A DNA stretch of 64,000 nt, from assembly GCF_022201045.2 (NCBI RefSeq), contig NC_068558.1:186001-250000 (forward strand). Reading direction: 5' to 3'. The DNA is from Citrus sinensis. Lineage: Eukaryota; Streptophyta; Magnoliopsida; Sapindales; Rutaceae. A program made the translations under genes and the position numbers. Positions 36,077 through 48,557 of the stretch are shown piece after piece. The number at the start of each line of letters is the position of its first letter. Position 1 is the first letter of the stretch. The notes under the pieces were generated by a model that was not told the DNA's origin, made no database searches, and saw only the letters and a list, made by a program, of their open reading frames with translations.

Positions 36077-37270
36077 TCAACTCTTTCTACACTCCCGCTC
36101 AATCTGAATAGTCACATGACTGATGTTGTATTCTCTCTTAATATAGTCTACAACATTTTCTAATACCATGTCAGCATCAGCTTCAGGCTTGATTTTGACA
36201 TGGCAGGCCAATAACACTTTCCCAACTGTTATAGCCCAAATGTGCAGTTCATGGATGGCAACAACCTCTTCCATCTCACAAAGCCCCTTCTCAAGCCTCG
36301 TGGCATCAACCTCTCTAGGTGTGCTCTCCATCAGAATCTCTAAAATGTTTCGCAACATCCTGAATGTTGTGCCCAACACAATAGCAGAGAAAGCTAGGGT
36401 GCATATCAAATCAATAATCTTCCACTCAGGCTTATACCATATGATTGCCCCGCCAATCATCACCCCAACACTTTGAATGGAATCCCCAAGTACATGTAGA
36501 TAAGCCCCCTGCACGTTGATGTTCCGTTGTTTCTTCTGTTTCGGACCATCCTTCGGTTTATGTTCTTCTGAACAAGTGCTTAGCAAAGGCTCAGTGCGAT
36601 CTGTTTCATGGGAATGAAGATGCTCATCTCTGTGTTTGAAGTCACCCCCATGATGATGCTGATGATGTTTAGCATCATGCCCATGACTGTGATCGTGTCC
36701 ATGGTTGTGACCATGACCGTGATCATGACCCAGAAAGAATGCCATGGCGATATTAACAGCTAAACCAATTGCAGAAACGACAAACATAAGAAATCCTTGA
36801 ACTTGGCCATTTTCATGAATAAGTCTAACAATAGCTTCGTACACAAGGATTCCAGCGAGAAGCCATATCAACTGAATGGAAACAAGGGCACCAAGTATCT
36901 CAATCCTGAAGAAACCATAAGACTGACGTGGAGTCGCCTCCCACCCCGAAGCCCATATAGAGAACAACGATATTGCAAATGCTGCAACATCCGACAAGAG
37001 ATGAGCTGCATCGGTCAATACAGCAAGGCTGTTGGCCTTCATACCTCCAACAACTTCTACACCCATAAAGATTATACAGAGCACAACTACAATCAAAAGC
37101 TTCAGCATGGATGCTGAACGCTCCTCTGCATCTTTCGAACTGGTTTTAGAATCCGAAAATCCACAAGGTGCTTCTCCACAAAACTTGCTCCCCACTAGGC
37201 TTGTCTGTACAGCCGCCACATCACCACATACGTCAATTACATGCGAGTGTTCAGAGTTTTGCACTTCCAT
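36077..37270 (-). CDS. MTP1: Vacuolar zinc transporter MTP1 (cation diffusion facilitator), 397 aa
   Basis: A Zn2+/H+ antiporter of the CDF/SLC30 family that loads zinc into the vacuole. Six hydrophobic segments lie at about 56-76, 86-106, 123-147, 158-181, 255-278 and 284-303. The two metal-site motifs are HxxxD in TM2 (His90-Asp94 in TDAAHLLSD) and HxxxD in TM5 (His259-Asp263 in [10 protein letters not shown]). Between TM4 and TM5 is the His-rich cytosolic loop (182-222) typical of plant MTP1, thought to sense zinc. The C-terminal cytosolic domain (305-390) ends HVTIQIER as in the family, and [12 protein letters not shown] at 29-40 is the MTP1 N-terminal signature. The coding part is one exon. 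I start at 37270 because a clear acceptor (TTTTTCAG) directly precedes that ATG; the longer frame reading MMLIFQ runs back into intron sequence. A leader exon near 38.1 kb is described separately. Confidence 0.95.
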   Translation of the reverse strand: MEVQNSEHSHVIDVCGDVAAVQTSLVGSKFCGEAPCGFSDSKTSSKDAEERSASMLKLLIVVVLCIIFMGVEVVGGMKANSLAVLTDAAHLLSDVAAFAISLFSIWASGWEATPRQSYGFFRIEILGALVSIQLIWLLAGILVYEAIVRLIHENGQVQGFLMFVVSAIGLAVNIAMAFFLGHDHGHGHNHGHDHSHGHDAKHHQHHHGGDFKHRDEHLHSHETDRTEPLLSTCSEEHKPKDGPKQKKQRNINVQGAYLHVLGDSIQSVGVMIGGAIIWYKPEWKIIDLICTLAFSAIVLGTTFRMLRNILEILMESTPREVDATRLEKGLCEMEEVVAIHELHIWAITVGKVLLACHVKIKPEADADMVLENVVDYIKREYNISHVTIQIERECRKS

Positions 37271-38127
37271 CTGAAAAATCAACATCATGAAGAGTGGAAA
37301 AAAGAGTCAGATGCCAATGCAAGCATATTTTGATGTCCTCATTCAGTGCAACACAATGACCAATCATGATTGTGGCTTCAGAGAAAGGAAAATTCCAGAA
37401 GTTAGATAAATAAATTTGTTCTTCACATGAGTTCAAATACCAATGAGAAGGTCATATTCTCATCATCCGTGTGTTCTTAAACCAACCATCCTTGCTTCGA
37501 AGACCAAAAATTTGTCCATAGATGACTACTAGTCAAATCTTTGTTTCTGAAACCCCAATTTCTTCCTTTCCCCCGCCACAAAGATAAAAAGGTGGAATCG
37601 ACTAGCAAAGCTAAATCCATAAGCAGCTGTTTGGAAATCTCTGGAACAGAGAAGAAGAGGGAGTCTTTTGGTACAGGCAAAGTAAGTCAATAAATCTATC
37701 CACGCACATGCAAAGCTAAAGAAATTCAAGCTTTCAGAAATCGGATAGATACACACATGATGATCAGAAATCAGATTTCCTCGTGAACATTTCTTTTAAA
37801 AACAAATAATAGATGATTAAACAAAGAAATTAACAAGCACACAGAAAGGATGGCAACATGAAGATCGGACGTGTAATCAGCCATTAATTCAAAGAAATCA
37901 AGATCATACAAGTGACGTGAGAATGAAGAATCAATCAAAACACCTGTCCAGAAAGATCAACGCATAACATGTAGCACTACATATCCATCCATCCATCCAT
38001 CCATCCATCAAAATATGACAAATTTATTTGCTCCTTGTGTTCAGGAGGAGGGAACTGCACTGGCCAAATACTATAAATTAACATATTAAAGAACAAAAAA
38101 CAAAAAGAACAGACACACAAACATACC
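37271..38127 (-). other. Predicted 5' UTR intron of MTP1
   Basis: On the minus strand a consensus donor (AATG|GTATGT, intron from 38126) can pair with the acceptor TTTTTCAG ending at 37271, removing about 856 nt. The leader exon then ends ...CCAATG, and joining gives ATG followed immediately by ATGGAAGTG, so translation could start one codon earlier (Met-Met-Glu). 5' UTR introns are common in plant transporter genes. The intron contains the (CATC)n microsatellite at 37984-38009. No transcript evidence is available here. Confidence 0.6.
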
Positions 38128-39473
38128 ATTGGATTGATGGTTGTCGGTTGAAGTAGAAGATTACTAGCACACACACTCTCTGTCTCTCTCTCCCTCCCCC
38201 CACCTGAGAGGCTGCTGATACGTGTCTTGTTTTTTTCAGTTTATACTACTAACACAAATCAAATATTTTGTTTCTTTCCCCTGTTTTTCTAATTTATAGG
38301 GAGTTACAGTTACTTACGGCTGTGTAAATAGTTCTCCAGTATGCGTATGAATAAATAAATACATAGACAACAATTTCATTTTTCTGCTTTACTAATTAAC
38401 GAAATTTGTTTGCTAGCCAATTAAGACTTTTACACTTTTGCTATTTTGTCCTAACTATGCCAGGAATCTAACCCACGATTTGATTTCTGTCCACCACACA
38501 CTAATAAAAGTAGAAATATAATTTATACAACTATATATATATATATATATATATTATTTCTTTCAATTAGTTAGTAAAAGTAGAAATAAAAAGGAACACA
38601 CACCACTATTAACTGGCAATTTTGATTTTTATGGTAAGATATTAATTTATGGAGTGAAAAATTACTAAAATTATAAAAAATTACTATTAAATTTTAATGG
38701 CATCAAAATCTTGTAATTAAACTCATACATTGCATGGTTGATTTATAAATACACTGCTCTACACTGTACCGAAACAATGTAAAGTTTAAGCTAAGCATAG
38801 CGGCTAGCCGGCTAGTGCTAAGGGTGGGTGCACGTGTAAAACAAGCGGAAAGGTGGATTGCCAGCTCATTGTTGTAGTTTATAATATAAATTTCGAATGA
38901 ATTTGATTGTCCATTCCTAAAAAATAAGGGAGGCTTACAGCAACAGTATCACAGGTGGGATTGAGTACTGTTACTGTAAGAGATGTAAATTACACTCGAC
39001 CTAACTTAGCGCCAGCCCAAAAATAATTATCTAATGTTGCGATGACAGTCGATGATAATGATAAGATCAGAGATTAGTGGGAAGGATTGTGGTGCTGACA
39101 CCTTGGCAAATCTCCTGTCCTGAGAAATGCTCTGATTAATGCTCTTTTTGTCACTTTTCGCATATGTTCAAATCAATATCACTCAGAAACTCCACTGTGT
39201 GCACGTGACTGCCTAATCTTTTGGCTTTTGATTTAACTTTCAAACCAAACGGGGTGGTCATTCACAACAGCACTGATGTAAGAAATTGACCTATAAAATA
39301 AAATTGGCTAACAGGAAGGAATTGTGGCCTGGCAATCAACTCTTTGTTGTAAAATTCCCAATGAAGTGAAACTAAATTATAACCCAAACATACAAAAATT
39401 GGTCGTACATCATGAACTTTGAAGCGACTGCTAAACCCACAACTATAGCAAAATCAAGGCAACAATGAAATAA
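38128..39473. other. MTP1 leader/promoter and spacer to RPL11
   Basis: 38128 to about 38210 is probably the MTP1 first exon; it is CT-rich on the + strand (CTCTCTGTCTCTCTCTCCCTCC). The rest is AT-rich, with (AT)n at about 38530-38553. No gene was recognised. Confidence 0.4.
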
Positions 39474-41998
39474 TCAAAGTTCCTTCTTTTTGGTCCCAAG
39501 AACTGGAGGGTCAATATCAATACCCATGTTAGCCGCAGTACCTGCTATAATTCTCATTGCTGATTCAATAGAAGTGCAATTCAAATCTGGAAGCTTTTCC
39601 GTGGCAATGGCCCGCAATTGTTCAATGGTGATCTTCCCCACTTTCTGTTGCTTTGGATCTTTTGAACCCTTCTCCACCCCTATTATCAATCAGTTCAGTG
39701 CAATTAAAAGCACAATCTTTTACTCATGATATTTATTAAATGGCAGAATACACTGTAGACTGATCACTTAACCATTTACAGTTACAGCATTTTGCTATTC
39801 AACAGTAACCAATTCCGCCAAACAAACTGATTGTTTGCAATTACAACCAAAAAGACCAAGTTGCTTAAGCATGACCCCATAGATATCCATTAAAAATGCA
39901 ACATGATTGAATGGATAAGTTGAAAACACCTTAACCTTGTTCAGAACTCAATATAGCTTTTATTCGAGAGATATACATTCAAAGCTTCAATATTCCATCC
40001 TTCTATGAATTTCACAGCCATTATCCCATTATGAATCTTGTCTTTCTCATACAAACATAGATGACAATGACCCACAATATGGCATCATCTAATAGATAAA
40101 ATGCATTCATCGTACTACAAGATTTAATAACAAAACAACGGATCAAAAGAGATCAAGGATGAGGATTGTATATGGGAATTAGTATTGAGATTGCAGCAAA
40201 ATGTATCAAGGTCATTAATAAGGGAGTGTTTCTTGCAATGAAACTTTAATTTTTGAGAAGTAAAAACTGATAAGCATTATGGATCCAAAAGTCCTGCTCA
40301 TACTGTGAGCAGTTATGAAAAGGACGCACATAATTACTAGCTGTGGACCTCTTTCGGGCAGGCCGTGATAAAATAATCAGTGGAGTGGAGTGAATGCTAC
40401 CTATTGCAGAGCAAAAGATAATGGATCTATTTCAATAACTAACTCATACTTCTAAAAGAATGAGGTTTCTGGTTAATTTCCATGTTGAACGAGAAGTTTT
40501 GATGTTCAGCCATGTTCTTGTCGGGAAAAAGAAAAATTAAATGAAGTCTTTGAGATTATACTGGGTCTTTCAGTTTATCCTTTTATGTTTATAGTGTTCA
40601 TTATTCATAGCCAAGAAAAAGGGGACCGAAAAACAAGCAAAGTAAAAACAACACAAAGATAAAGTATCTGCTTGGCACTAGCCTATCATAAGGAGAACAC
40701 TACGGTTATGGCCATGTAAACACAAATTTCACTCCTCAACAAGAAGGTCGACTTCTTGTCTTTAGGCCTTTCTCAGTACAATGAAATCTCACCCCTGTTA
40801 CTGGAATCAACATTACCCCAACCCAAAATATGCAGAAATACGTACAAAGTTAATCCAAAAATAATATGCGGGATTCAAGATAAGGGAAACATATTTCAAC
40901 TTGCTGCAGATTTGGTGTTACAAAAACAACTCTTCTGGTTTTTACTCATTTCAGCCAAAAGAGATTGCTTAAACAGTAGGCATCTTTTCAGCTACCGTTT
41001 AATAAATGTAATCAAGTAAACTTCAATTACAAGATGTAGCGACAGAACATAATTCAGATATGAGAAAATTTCAAAGGCCTACTTAAAATACAGAATTGAA
41101 AAGTCAATGCATTACAACAATGTGTCACCTTACCTTTGTTAAGCCAAGCACATACATTTTGGTTTTCCAAGAATCTCAACAAAGTTTCAAGGAATCACAG
41201 TGGCACCACAGTTGATTCAATTAGGATCAACTACTCAATTCTCAAAAATTATAATATAATATATGTAATAGGGTTAATTATAATTGAAAGCATACCAGCA
41301 GCCTTAAGGAGCAAAACTGACGCGGGCGGCGTCTTAAGAATAAAAGTGAAGCTCCTATCCTGAAAGAAAGAAAGAAAGAAAGAAGGAAAGAGAGAAAAAT
41401 AAATAGACAAATAAAAAAGAGGGTCAATGAATTAACTGAAAAGAAAATGAAGAACAAATGGATTTGGAAGCACTAACATCGTAAACAGTAATTTCGACTG
41501 GAATAACGTAACCGGCTTTATCAGCAGTTCTAGCATTATAATCCTTACAAAAAGCCATGATATTTACACCCTTAGCACCAAGGGCTGGCCCCACGGGCGG
41601 CGCAGGTGTGGCCTTTCCTGCCTCTAGAGCCAGCTTTATCAAACCCACCACTGCTCCGCGCCCGCCAATGAACACATATTAAAATTAAAAATTAAAAGAA
41701 TTAAGCAAATGTAAAAGCAAATAAGAACCGAACAAAAAATGAAAGGGCATGGTCGTAAATAAATAGAGGTACCTTTCTTGGCTTTGGCTTTGCCACCGAG
41801 TTTAGGAGGAGCCATGGCAATGACAGTGAGAAATCTTGGAGTTGAAGAGAGGAGTGGGGATGGTTTAACTTTATTGTCGTAAAATGGGAGGGAGACATTA
41901 GAGTTTGAGGATAAGTTGACGGCTGAAGGAAATAAAGAGCACGAAAGCTGCTGATTAGTATTTTGAAGACTCGTTGAAGTGGATAGAGAGGAAGCCAT
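39474..41998 (-). CDS. RPL11: Plastid 50S ribosomal protein L11, 222 aa, four exons
   Basis: Exons (minus strand order) are 41998-41773, 41650-41478, 41359-41296 and 39679-39474; all introns are GT-AG and the total is 669 nt. Residues 1 to about 61 form a Ser-rich, acid-poor chloroplast transit peptide ([10 protein letters not shown]...). The mature protein starts near [14 protein letters not shown] (62-75) and carries the L11 N-domain ([20 protein letters not shown]) that contacts translation factors, then the rRNA-binding C-domain ([35 protein letters not shown]). Mature length, motifs and the PALGAKGVN loop match bacterial-type L11, hence a plastid (not cytosolic) subunit. I chose the MASS start because it gives the transit peptide; the longer upstream frame has no family support. 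The third intron is about 1.6 kb. A TGGGCC site II element lies at 42335-42340 on the gene's strand, about 340 bp upstream. Confidence 0.95.
41362..41390. repeat. (GAAA)n microsatellite forming a splice-site pyrimidine tract
   Basis: Seven or so GAAA/GGAA units lie directly upstream (on the minus strand) of RPL11 exon 3. Read on the gene's strand they are CTTT repeats ending in CTTTCAG|GATAGG, so the microsatellite supplies the polypyrimidine tract of that acceptor. Confidence 0.85.
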
Positions 41999-43495
41999 TG
42001 AACCTCGAATCCACTGAATCTGAGTAACCAAACAACAGCAAACTAAGAAGAAGAAAATGTTTCGGATAAGTTCGTTGGGACTTAAAACCACATCTCCGGC
42101 CGCTCTCTCTCAACTCTTGCCCACCATCTCTATGGACCCCCCACATCTATTTCTAATGTACCCACAACTACAATTATCAATTTTCAAAACGAAAATCTCG
42201 CCAATTTCGACACCCCGTTTTTTATATTTTTAAATTACTAGCCGACACCCCTTTAAATTCCCGATCTATCCCCCAGTGAACCTCCCCGTTGCTTCCCCTT
42301 TTTCTTTTTGACCTTGGATTAGTGAAATCTTTCTGGCCCAAATTTTTTAGTATTTTGATTTGTGCACTGGATTCTTTCTTCTTTCTACCATGGTTCAAGA
42401 AATTTTCTTAAAAAATCTACTATTTTATGTACTCGCTCTTTCTTTTGCCATTTTAAATGAAAAATTAAAATTATATATATAAAAAAAAGAGAAATGGAGA
42501 GACTCATTGTCTAATACTTGGGTTTAGAAATTGAAACAAAAGCCGAGACAGTTACCGACTATTGATAATGAGAGTAATATATAAATATTGAAGAATTGTT
42601 TTTTATGATTACGAACACAATCCAGTCTGACAAATTATATGATTTTTGCCTTATGCTCATTAATTTTTATTAAGAAGTTTATCACCTATAGAAATTATTT
42701 GTGTGAAGACTTAAGCCAATAAGATTGTAAAATAATTGTAGGAGCAAGAAATAATAAAAAAATTAATAGACTCATAAATTAATAATGTTTATTTAAAAAG
42801 AAAGGTACTTTTGGCATTAAGTTTAGTATAATTGAAACCTTGAAGGGGATGTTTTAAAAGAATTTATGAGGGATGACAATAGTCCAATTCTAATAAAAGA
42901 AAATATCAGTTTTATTTTATTTTATTTTAATAATTACCATTTATTATTATTTTTTTAATATTGAAAAATCACAAGTTCACTCTGCCAGAAAACGAGTTTC
43001 TAATAAAAGAAGAAACTCAGATTGAATATTTTATCTGTAGTATCACAAAGCCTACATATTTTGGCCTTTTTTTTCTTTTTCAAGAAGAATAAGATTAATT
43101 TTTTTATTGAAAATTCCAATCAGTACGACTGATTGAAGTAAGTTTTATAATTACAGAAAGAAATTAGTTACCGTGATCAACGGAATTAACAAGACAGGGA
43201 GTAGCCACAATCTAACCATTATAAATTAGTTCTTCTTTGCTGTGGCAGATGGTTGTTACCCAATTCTTGCCGAGCATAATTCATTTTGGAGTTGTATTTT
43301 AATAATGCCAAAACCAACCAACCAACCTAACAGCTGGATTTCGACTGATTGACTTGATTTTTGACAAAGTTTGGTTAAATGATTAATTAATTAGATTTAA
43401 TCACTACTCGACTCAAAGATATGAAAGCTTGAAGGAAGTTTAGTTTATTTGTTCATTCCATACATTGTTTTGATCGAGTGCAATTGCCATTCATC
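41999..43495. other. RPL11 promoter and spacer to the subtilase
   Basis: Contains the RPL11 leader and promoter (site II element at 42335-42340) and AT-rich spacer. A segment at about 42838-42895 (GAAGGGGATG, GAGGGATGACAATAGTCCAA) resembles the right end of the repeat near 3530-3565. No gene was recognised. Confidence 0.4.
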
Positions 43496-46400
43496 CTATA
43501 CATTGTCACTATAAGATTCAAATTTGATAGCACGAATGGCTACTGGGCTCCTCACAAAATGCTCACCATCCGTCCATGTCAGGCTGCCGAATCTGTACTC
43601 TGCATCTGGGACTGGATGCACTTTATGATTTGAGAAGAAGGTCACTCTGAAGGAAAGAATTTTGATGGTCATATTGAAACTTAGAACTTCAGGTTCAACT
43701 GTCATATTTACGCCATACGGAGCCTCCACTAGAGCTTCATAAGCTGAGTTAATTTGTCCCACATTTGTAACCTTTCTTGTAACTGTAACTGTCTCATTGT
43801 TATGTAGATTTGGGATAGTGATAGATGGGAGGTTAAGGTCCAGAGCGAGATGGTTGTTTTTCAAGCAGTTGATTTTGGACTTGGTCAATCTGCTGATTGA
43901 TGCATCGTTGTGACCCATGAAGCAGAGGAACTGGATATAGTCCTCTACTGTAATGTCATAAACAAGCCCTGGATTCATTGCCTTGTTAGGATTAACATGC
44001 CCGCCCCCTATGTCAAATGGGTCTGCTTCCTTGCGAGTAGAGCCTTCCTCAAATATGTTCATTCCGTCTGTTCCGGTTTGAGAAGCTGCAGTCAAATGTC
44101 CCCAATTTTGGTTGGTTACATGATTATGGCGTTACTACTCATCAATCATGCTCTTCTTCTTTCTTGCCATACAAGAAAATAACCAAAAAGGGGAAAAAAC
44201 AGGAAAAAAAAAAAAAAAACAACCAACCAACCGGTTGTAACCAGAGCTGATCTTATGGCTGCTGGGGACCAGTCTCGATGTAAAGATTTTATGAGTGCTG
44301 CTATTCCTGCTACATGGGGGCAAGACATTGAAGTTCCTGATAGCAGTGCATACCCTTGGATGTCCTTTGAGCCAATGGGTGGATATGCGGCTAAGATATC
44401 CACACCCGGTGCAACTATGTCAGGCTACCATCCTCAATCAGACAATGGGTTTGTAAGGTAATAATTTTGATATTATACACATACACGTACAAAGAATAGA
44501 ATAAACAAGGAAGAGGTAAGAAACTTTACAACTTGGAAGTCACGTTATGCTATCCAAGTGCTAATAAAATTTGTATGCTTTTGCTTGTGTTACATGTATA
44601 ATGTTGGTTTCACATTATAACTGAGAATTTAGCTTATTGCCCCGTACCTTCAATACAGCTGGGGACATTGAATTAGGTCCTCTGGATGAGAAGGATGCAA
44701 CTCTTGGAGATACCAAATCCCCAATAACAGTCTCGGGAGAACTCAGCTTTGCAATCGGAGACCTACGCATGAAATCAAATAAACACAATAAATTGTATTC
44801 AGTTTAGAAACACATAATGTTTCTGTCCTCACCATCCTCCAATCTGTTTGCCACTACCTTGCTCTTCTAATATAGGAGAGAATTTGTGTCCCTACTTCAT
44901 AATTTACTTTAATACAGGGAATCAAATTGCAAGAGTCAAGCCCGTCGGTATGAAACTGCGCATATATGAGTCCAACCCCTCCTGCTTGCGTCACAGAAAT
45001 TGCGGCAGACTGTATGTCCTGTGTGTCTGGTCTTGAAAAGCATAGAATGATTTTTCCTGCAGCTAATGTCGCATTAAGACTTCCCTGCCGGCAATCGTTG
45101 CTGAAAGGTTGTAGTGATTGAATAGTAAATATATCACACGGAATGTTGGAGAGATAAATTGAAAAGTAAAAAGACAGAAAGAAATGTCTCTCTCACATAG
45201 AATCAGGGTCAAAAGCTATGCGTTCAGAGTATGTGAGGCCAGTAAATCCATGACTAACTTTTCCAATATCAACCGATTGTCCCTGAAAGAAACAAAATGA
45301 TCACAAGAAATCTTTGAACATTGCATTTTTTATTTTTTTATTTTTGGCCTGATATGAGTGAAGAACTATTTACTATACCCAGAGAACTTGGTGATTTCCA
45401 AGTGTTATGGCCGTGGGGAAGGCCCTGTCAATTGTGGTTGCTCCAACAGTGATTATCCAAGGTGCTGTGTTCACAATTGTTTGAGCAACAGGGCCATCGT
45501 TTCCTGCTGAAGAAACTACAGTGATCCCCTTGGCAATTGCATGGAAGGAACCTATTGCAATTGAATCACGTTGATCAATATAGGAAAACAGTGGTATCTC
45601 ATTGCCAATAGACACAGATAGGACATCCACTCCATCGTGTATTGCTTTATCAAATGCTTTTAGTACATCAGCATCAGTGCATCCAATATCCCAGCAAGCC
45701 TTGTAAATTGCCAAGTGGGCTAAAGGTGCTCCTCCTCTGGCTAATCCAGCAGCAAGCCCTCTATAGTTTGCTTTTTCAACGAAATAACCAGCTGCTGTGG
45801 ATGCTGTATGAGTGCCGTGTCCAACTGCATCCCTTGGAGAAAAATACTCATCAGTGTTAGTGGATGCATTGATCATATCCATGATCCCTTTTATGAACCA
45901 CCGAGCACCAATTAACTTTCTGTTGCAATTGGAAGAGTTGAACTTCTCTCCCTTTTGGCATATTCCTTTCCAATGTGGTGGAACTGGAGCTTGACCCATG
46001 CCTTTATCACTGAAACTTTCAGACTCTGGCCAAACTCCTGCATAGATTTAAAAATTTCTTCTCAGGTTAATAACGTTTTCCAGATGTTAATTATTCCTTA
46101 ATCCTCAGGATGATGTCTCTACGTATTACCTGTATCAATGATACCAATGATGGTACCTTCACCCATGTTGCTCTCTGTTGATAGATTTTTTGAAGACTGA
46201 TAATAGTGGAGCCCCATGAATTCCCAGCTTCTGGTTGTATGAAGCTTAAGAATTCCATTGGGAATTACTTGAACAACGCCAGGAAGTTCTGCAATTTAAA
46301 TTTCGAATATTTTTAAGACGCTGAAAAGCTATGAGACGACAACACGGGCTTTCAGGCAAGTTATCTCACCTGCTATCTTTTCTGCCTGAGTTTTTGTTAG

Positions 46401-46892
46401 CCTTGCAGCAAACCCTGAAAACCCATGTTTATAGCTGTATAGAATTGAATGCTTTGCTGCTTCTTTGCTGTGTCAAAAATAACGCAATTAATGTTGTGAT
46501 TATTACTTATTGAAAATTTAACTGACCATTTTGAGTTAATAGACTTAAGTATGTATGTCGATTTAAAGCCATACCTTCCAAGCACGGTTGATAGAAATCT
46601 GTGGTGAGACTTTGTGATGGCTACTGGATCTTCATACTTCTTCTCTCCCATATACACAATGTGCACCTATAACATTTTTTTGCCAAGTAATCATACCAAG
46701 AGAAAAAAAAGGAGGGGAAAAAAAGAGAAGAGAGAAAGCAAAAAAGAAAAGTCAAAATGTTAGAATCTGGATGTTGAAGTTACATTTACTTACATTACTT
46801 GTTGCACCAACCAATGTTAAGGAAATCTGAAGATGGTGTTGGAGCAGAATGACGACAAGAATTCTCAGCAACTGAGTTTTTCTTGCCTCCAT
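43496..46892 (-). CDS. Subtilisin-like serine protease, SBT3-like subtilase, 777 aa, ten exons
   Basis: Exons on the minus strand: 46892-46794, 46666-46575, 46467-46370, 46288-46130, 46037-45379, 45282-45197, 45100-44858, 44762-44648, 44424-44232 and 44085-43496; all phases close at 2334 nt. Order: signal peptide (1 to about 30, [10 protein letters not shown] core), inhibitor I9 propeptide ([14 protein letters not shown] from 34, to about 115), peptidase S8 with catalytic Asp148 (IIDTG), His223 (GHGTHTAS), oxyanion Asn329 (SAGNDGP) and Ser549 ([10 protein letters not shown]), a PA insert at about 370-490, and a fibronectin-III-like C-terminal domain ([11 protein letters not shown] onward). 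All catalytic residues are intact, so a secreted, apoplastic processing protease is expected. The VHIVYMGEK and SWEFMGL signatures fit the SBT3 group; substrate unknown. Ten exons is high; many subtilases have fewer. The intron-9 donor is weak (CCG|GTTGGT) and is followed by a T16 tract. Confidence 0.93.
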
Positions 46893-47926
46893 TCTGTTTC
46901 TTGATACAATATATATCAATCAGCAAATCACATGGAAACGTGCGGAGGATTTTGTGCTAGACAGAGTTTCAATTGTTCAATGAAAAATGGGAATGTTCAT
47001 AAGTGAGCTCTTCTATTAGATCTTCACGTAATTGAGGAAAGGAGAACATTTTCCTTTTAGTCTACTTTTGCTCTTTATGCTTTACCATCTTTTATTATTT
47101 TTTCTTCTAGGACTTTATGCTTAATGGATTAAAAGCAACTGAGAATTTATGTGCTTGTGGAAGTTGCTGTTACCCGAAAGATGCTCCAGAGAGCTCTCCC
47201 AATTACCGCAATGTGGGAGTGGGGCACAATTTTGTGTAGAAAGATATGCTGAAAGCTGAAATCCAGATAAATTACTTTATCTACTTTTCCCAGCTTTTGT
47301 TCAACTCAACTTGTACAGTAGACCGCATTTGCTTGAGTTGTATCTGTCAAGCATCATAGTGGCTAATTATTACATTTGCAAGGTGCATGATCTAAAAACT
47401 TTTGAACAAAATAAAATTGACCAGGGCAGTCGGCACCAAGCTCTGTCTCTTCATCACTGATCACTGTGTGGTTTTTCTTGATATGTTTGTTAATTATTAT
47501 ATACACAAATAGATTTGAGTTGTGTCCTAGTCTTGCACTTAATATTCGAGATTGGTGATGGATGATGATGATGTTGCACTGTATTGATAAGAATGACCCT
47601 TGAACCACTTTCATTGTAGCACCTTTAAATTAAAGTCCGCCCGTGAGATTCCAAGCCCTCAAGTTCTGCTTGTGCCTTCTGCTTTTATCTTTTTCCTTCA
47701 TTGTTAGCACTCAGCAGTGGGACTGATGTTTTCCTTTCTTCTTTTTATTTATTTAAAAATAAATAAAAATAAAAAATAAGGCAAGATGGTTCGATGAAAA
47801 CGCGTCATGTAAATGTAACAAACTCATGATGCTGAGAAAAAGCTGCAAGGGATGATCACAGCGTTGATACTGCAGTTGGTGGATACTTCTGCAAAGCAGG
47901 TGCCAGCAATTGACGTCGGGAAAATC
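46893..47926. other. Subtilase promoter region
   Basis: Leader and promoter of the minus-strand subtilase; no other gene was recognised. An imperfect AT-rich inverted repeat lies at about 47740-47777. Confidence 0.4.
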
Positions 47927-48271
47927 TAACGATGGCAAAGTAGCTGGGCCTGAGAAAACTTGAGTCGAGCTAGCATGTCTTTTGTTGGGTTGGTCTTAGC
48001 CTGATTTGGGTTGGAATTTTTTTTGGATTAGGGCAAAAAGCCTGAGTTTGTTTTTTTTTTTTCATCATGTTTTATAAATTTATAGTTTATAAAATTTTAT
48101 TTTATTTTTGTTAGGTTAGACTTTAGAAGTTGGGATTACACGATTCAAACTTTAAATATATATTCAAAAGTGTATTTTAATTTTTTAATCATTTCTTAGG
48201 TTTTTGGGTGAAAATATGCTCGGCTTGAAACACCCAATCTCAGGCAGGGCTAGGTTTTTCTGACATCCCTA
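47927..48271. mobile_element. hAT-like MITE, 345 bp
   Basis: The left end TAACGATGGCAAAGTAG and the reverse-complemented right end TAGGGATGTCAGAAAAAC are a short terminal repeat pair, both followed by CCTGAG-type sequence about 25-35 bp in. The flanks GGAAAATC (47919-47926) and GGACAATC (48272-48279) match at seven of eight positions, as for a hAT 8-bp target duplication. No coding capacity. Confidence 0.6.
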
Positions 48272-48315
48272 GGACAATCAAAACAATTACAAATTAATTT
48301 GAATTAGGTTAAGTC

Positions 48316-48557
48316 TGGTTCGATATTAAAATTGGGTAACTGTAACTTAAAAGCTACAATATTAATACGTTTAATAAACTTGAATTGATTTGATCATACA
48401 CTTGTTTGATGAAATACTTGTAATATGTTTGTTATTTTTCTTAAAAATTTTATTTAAAATCATATTTACTATACAATATCAACTTTTATTTTATAATTTT
48501 AATTTTTTTTCTATACAAGTGTAACTTAAAAGATACAACACTTTAATACCAAATGCA
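48316..48557. mobile_element. Second member of the 20.7-kb MITE family
   Basis: The right part (AACTTAAAAGATACAACACT then TTAATACCAAATG) is the inverted counterpart of the left end of the element at 20704 (TTTGGTATTGAGGTGTTGTA). The left part (GGTTCGATATTAAA ... TAACTTAAAAGCTAC) matches its subterminal motifs. Exact ends and target duplication are unclear. Confidence 0.5.

Noticed and set aside
36168-37274. Plus-strand ORFs of 80-106 aa over MTP1
   Set aside because: Antisense shadows of the MTP1 coding exon.
41639-42091. 150-aa frame beginning MVLSPNELIR upstream of RPL11
   Set aside because: Its upstream 31 residues lack transit-peptide character; the MASS start gives the expected plastid leader, and the downstream part reads into intron 1.
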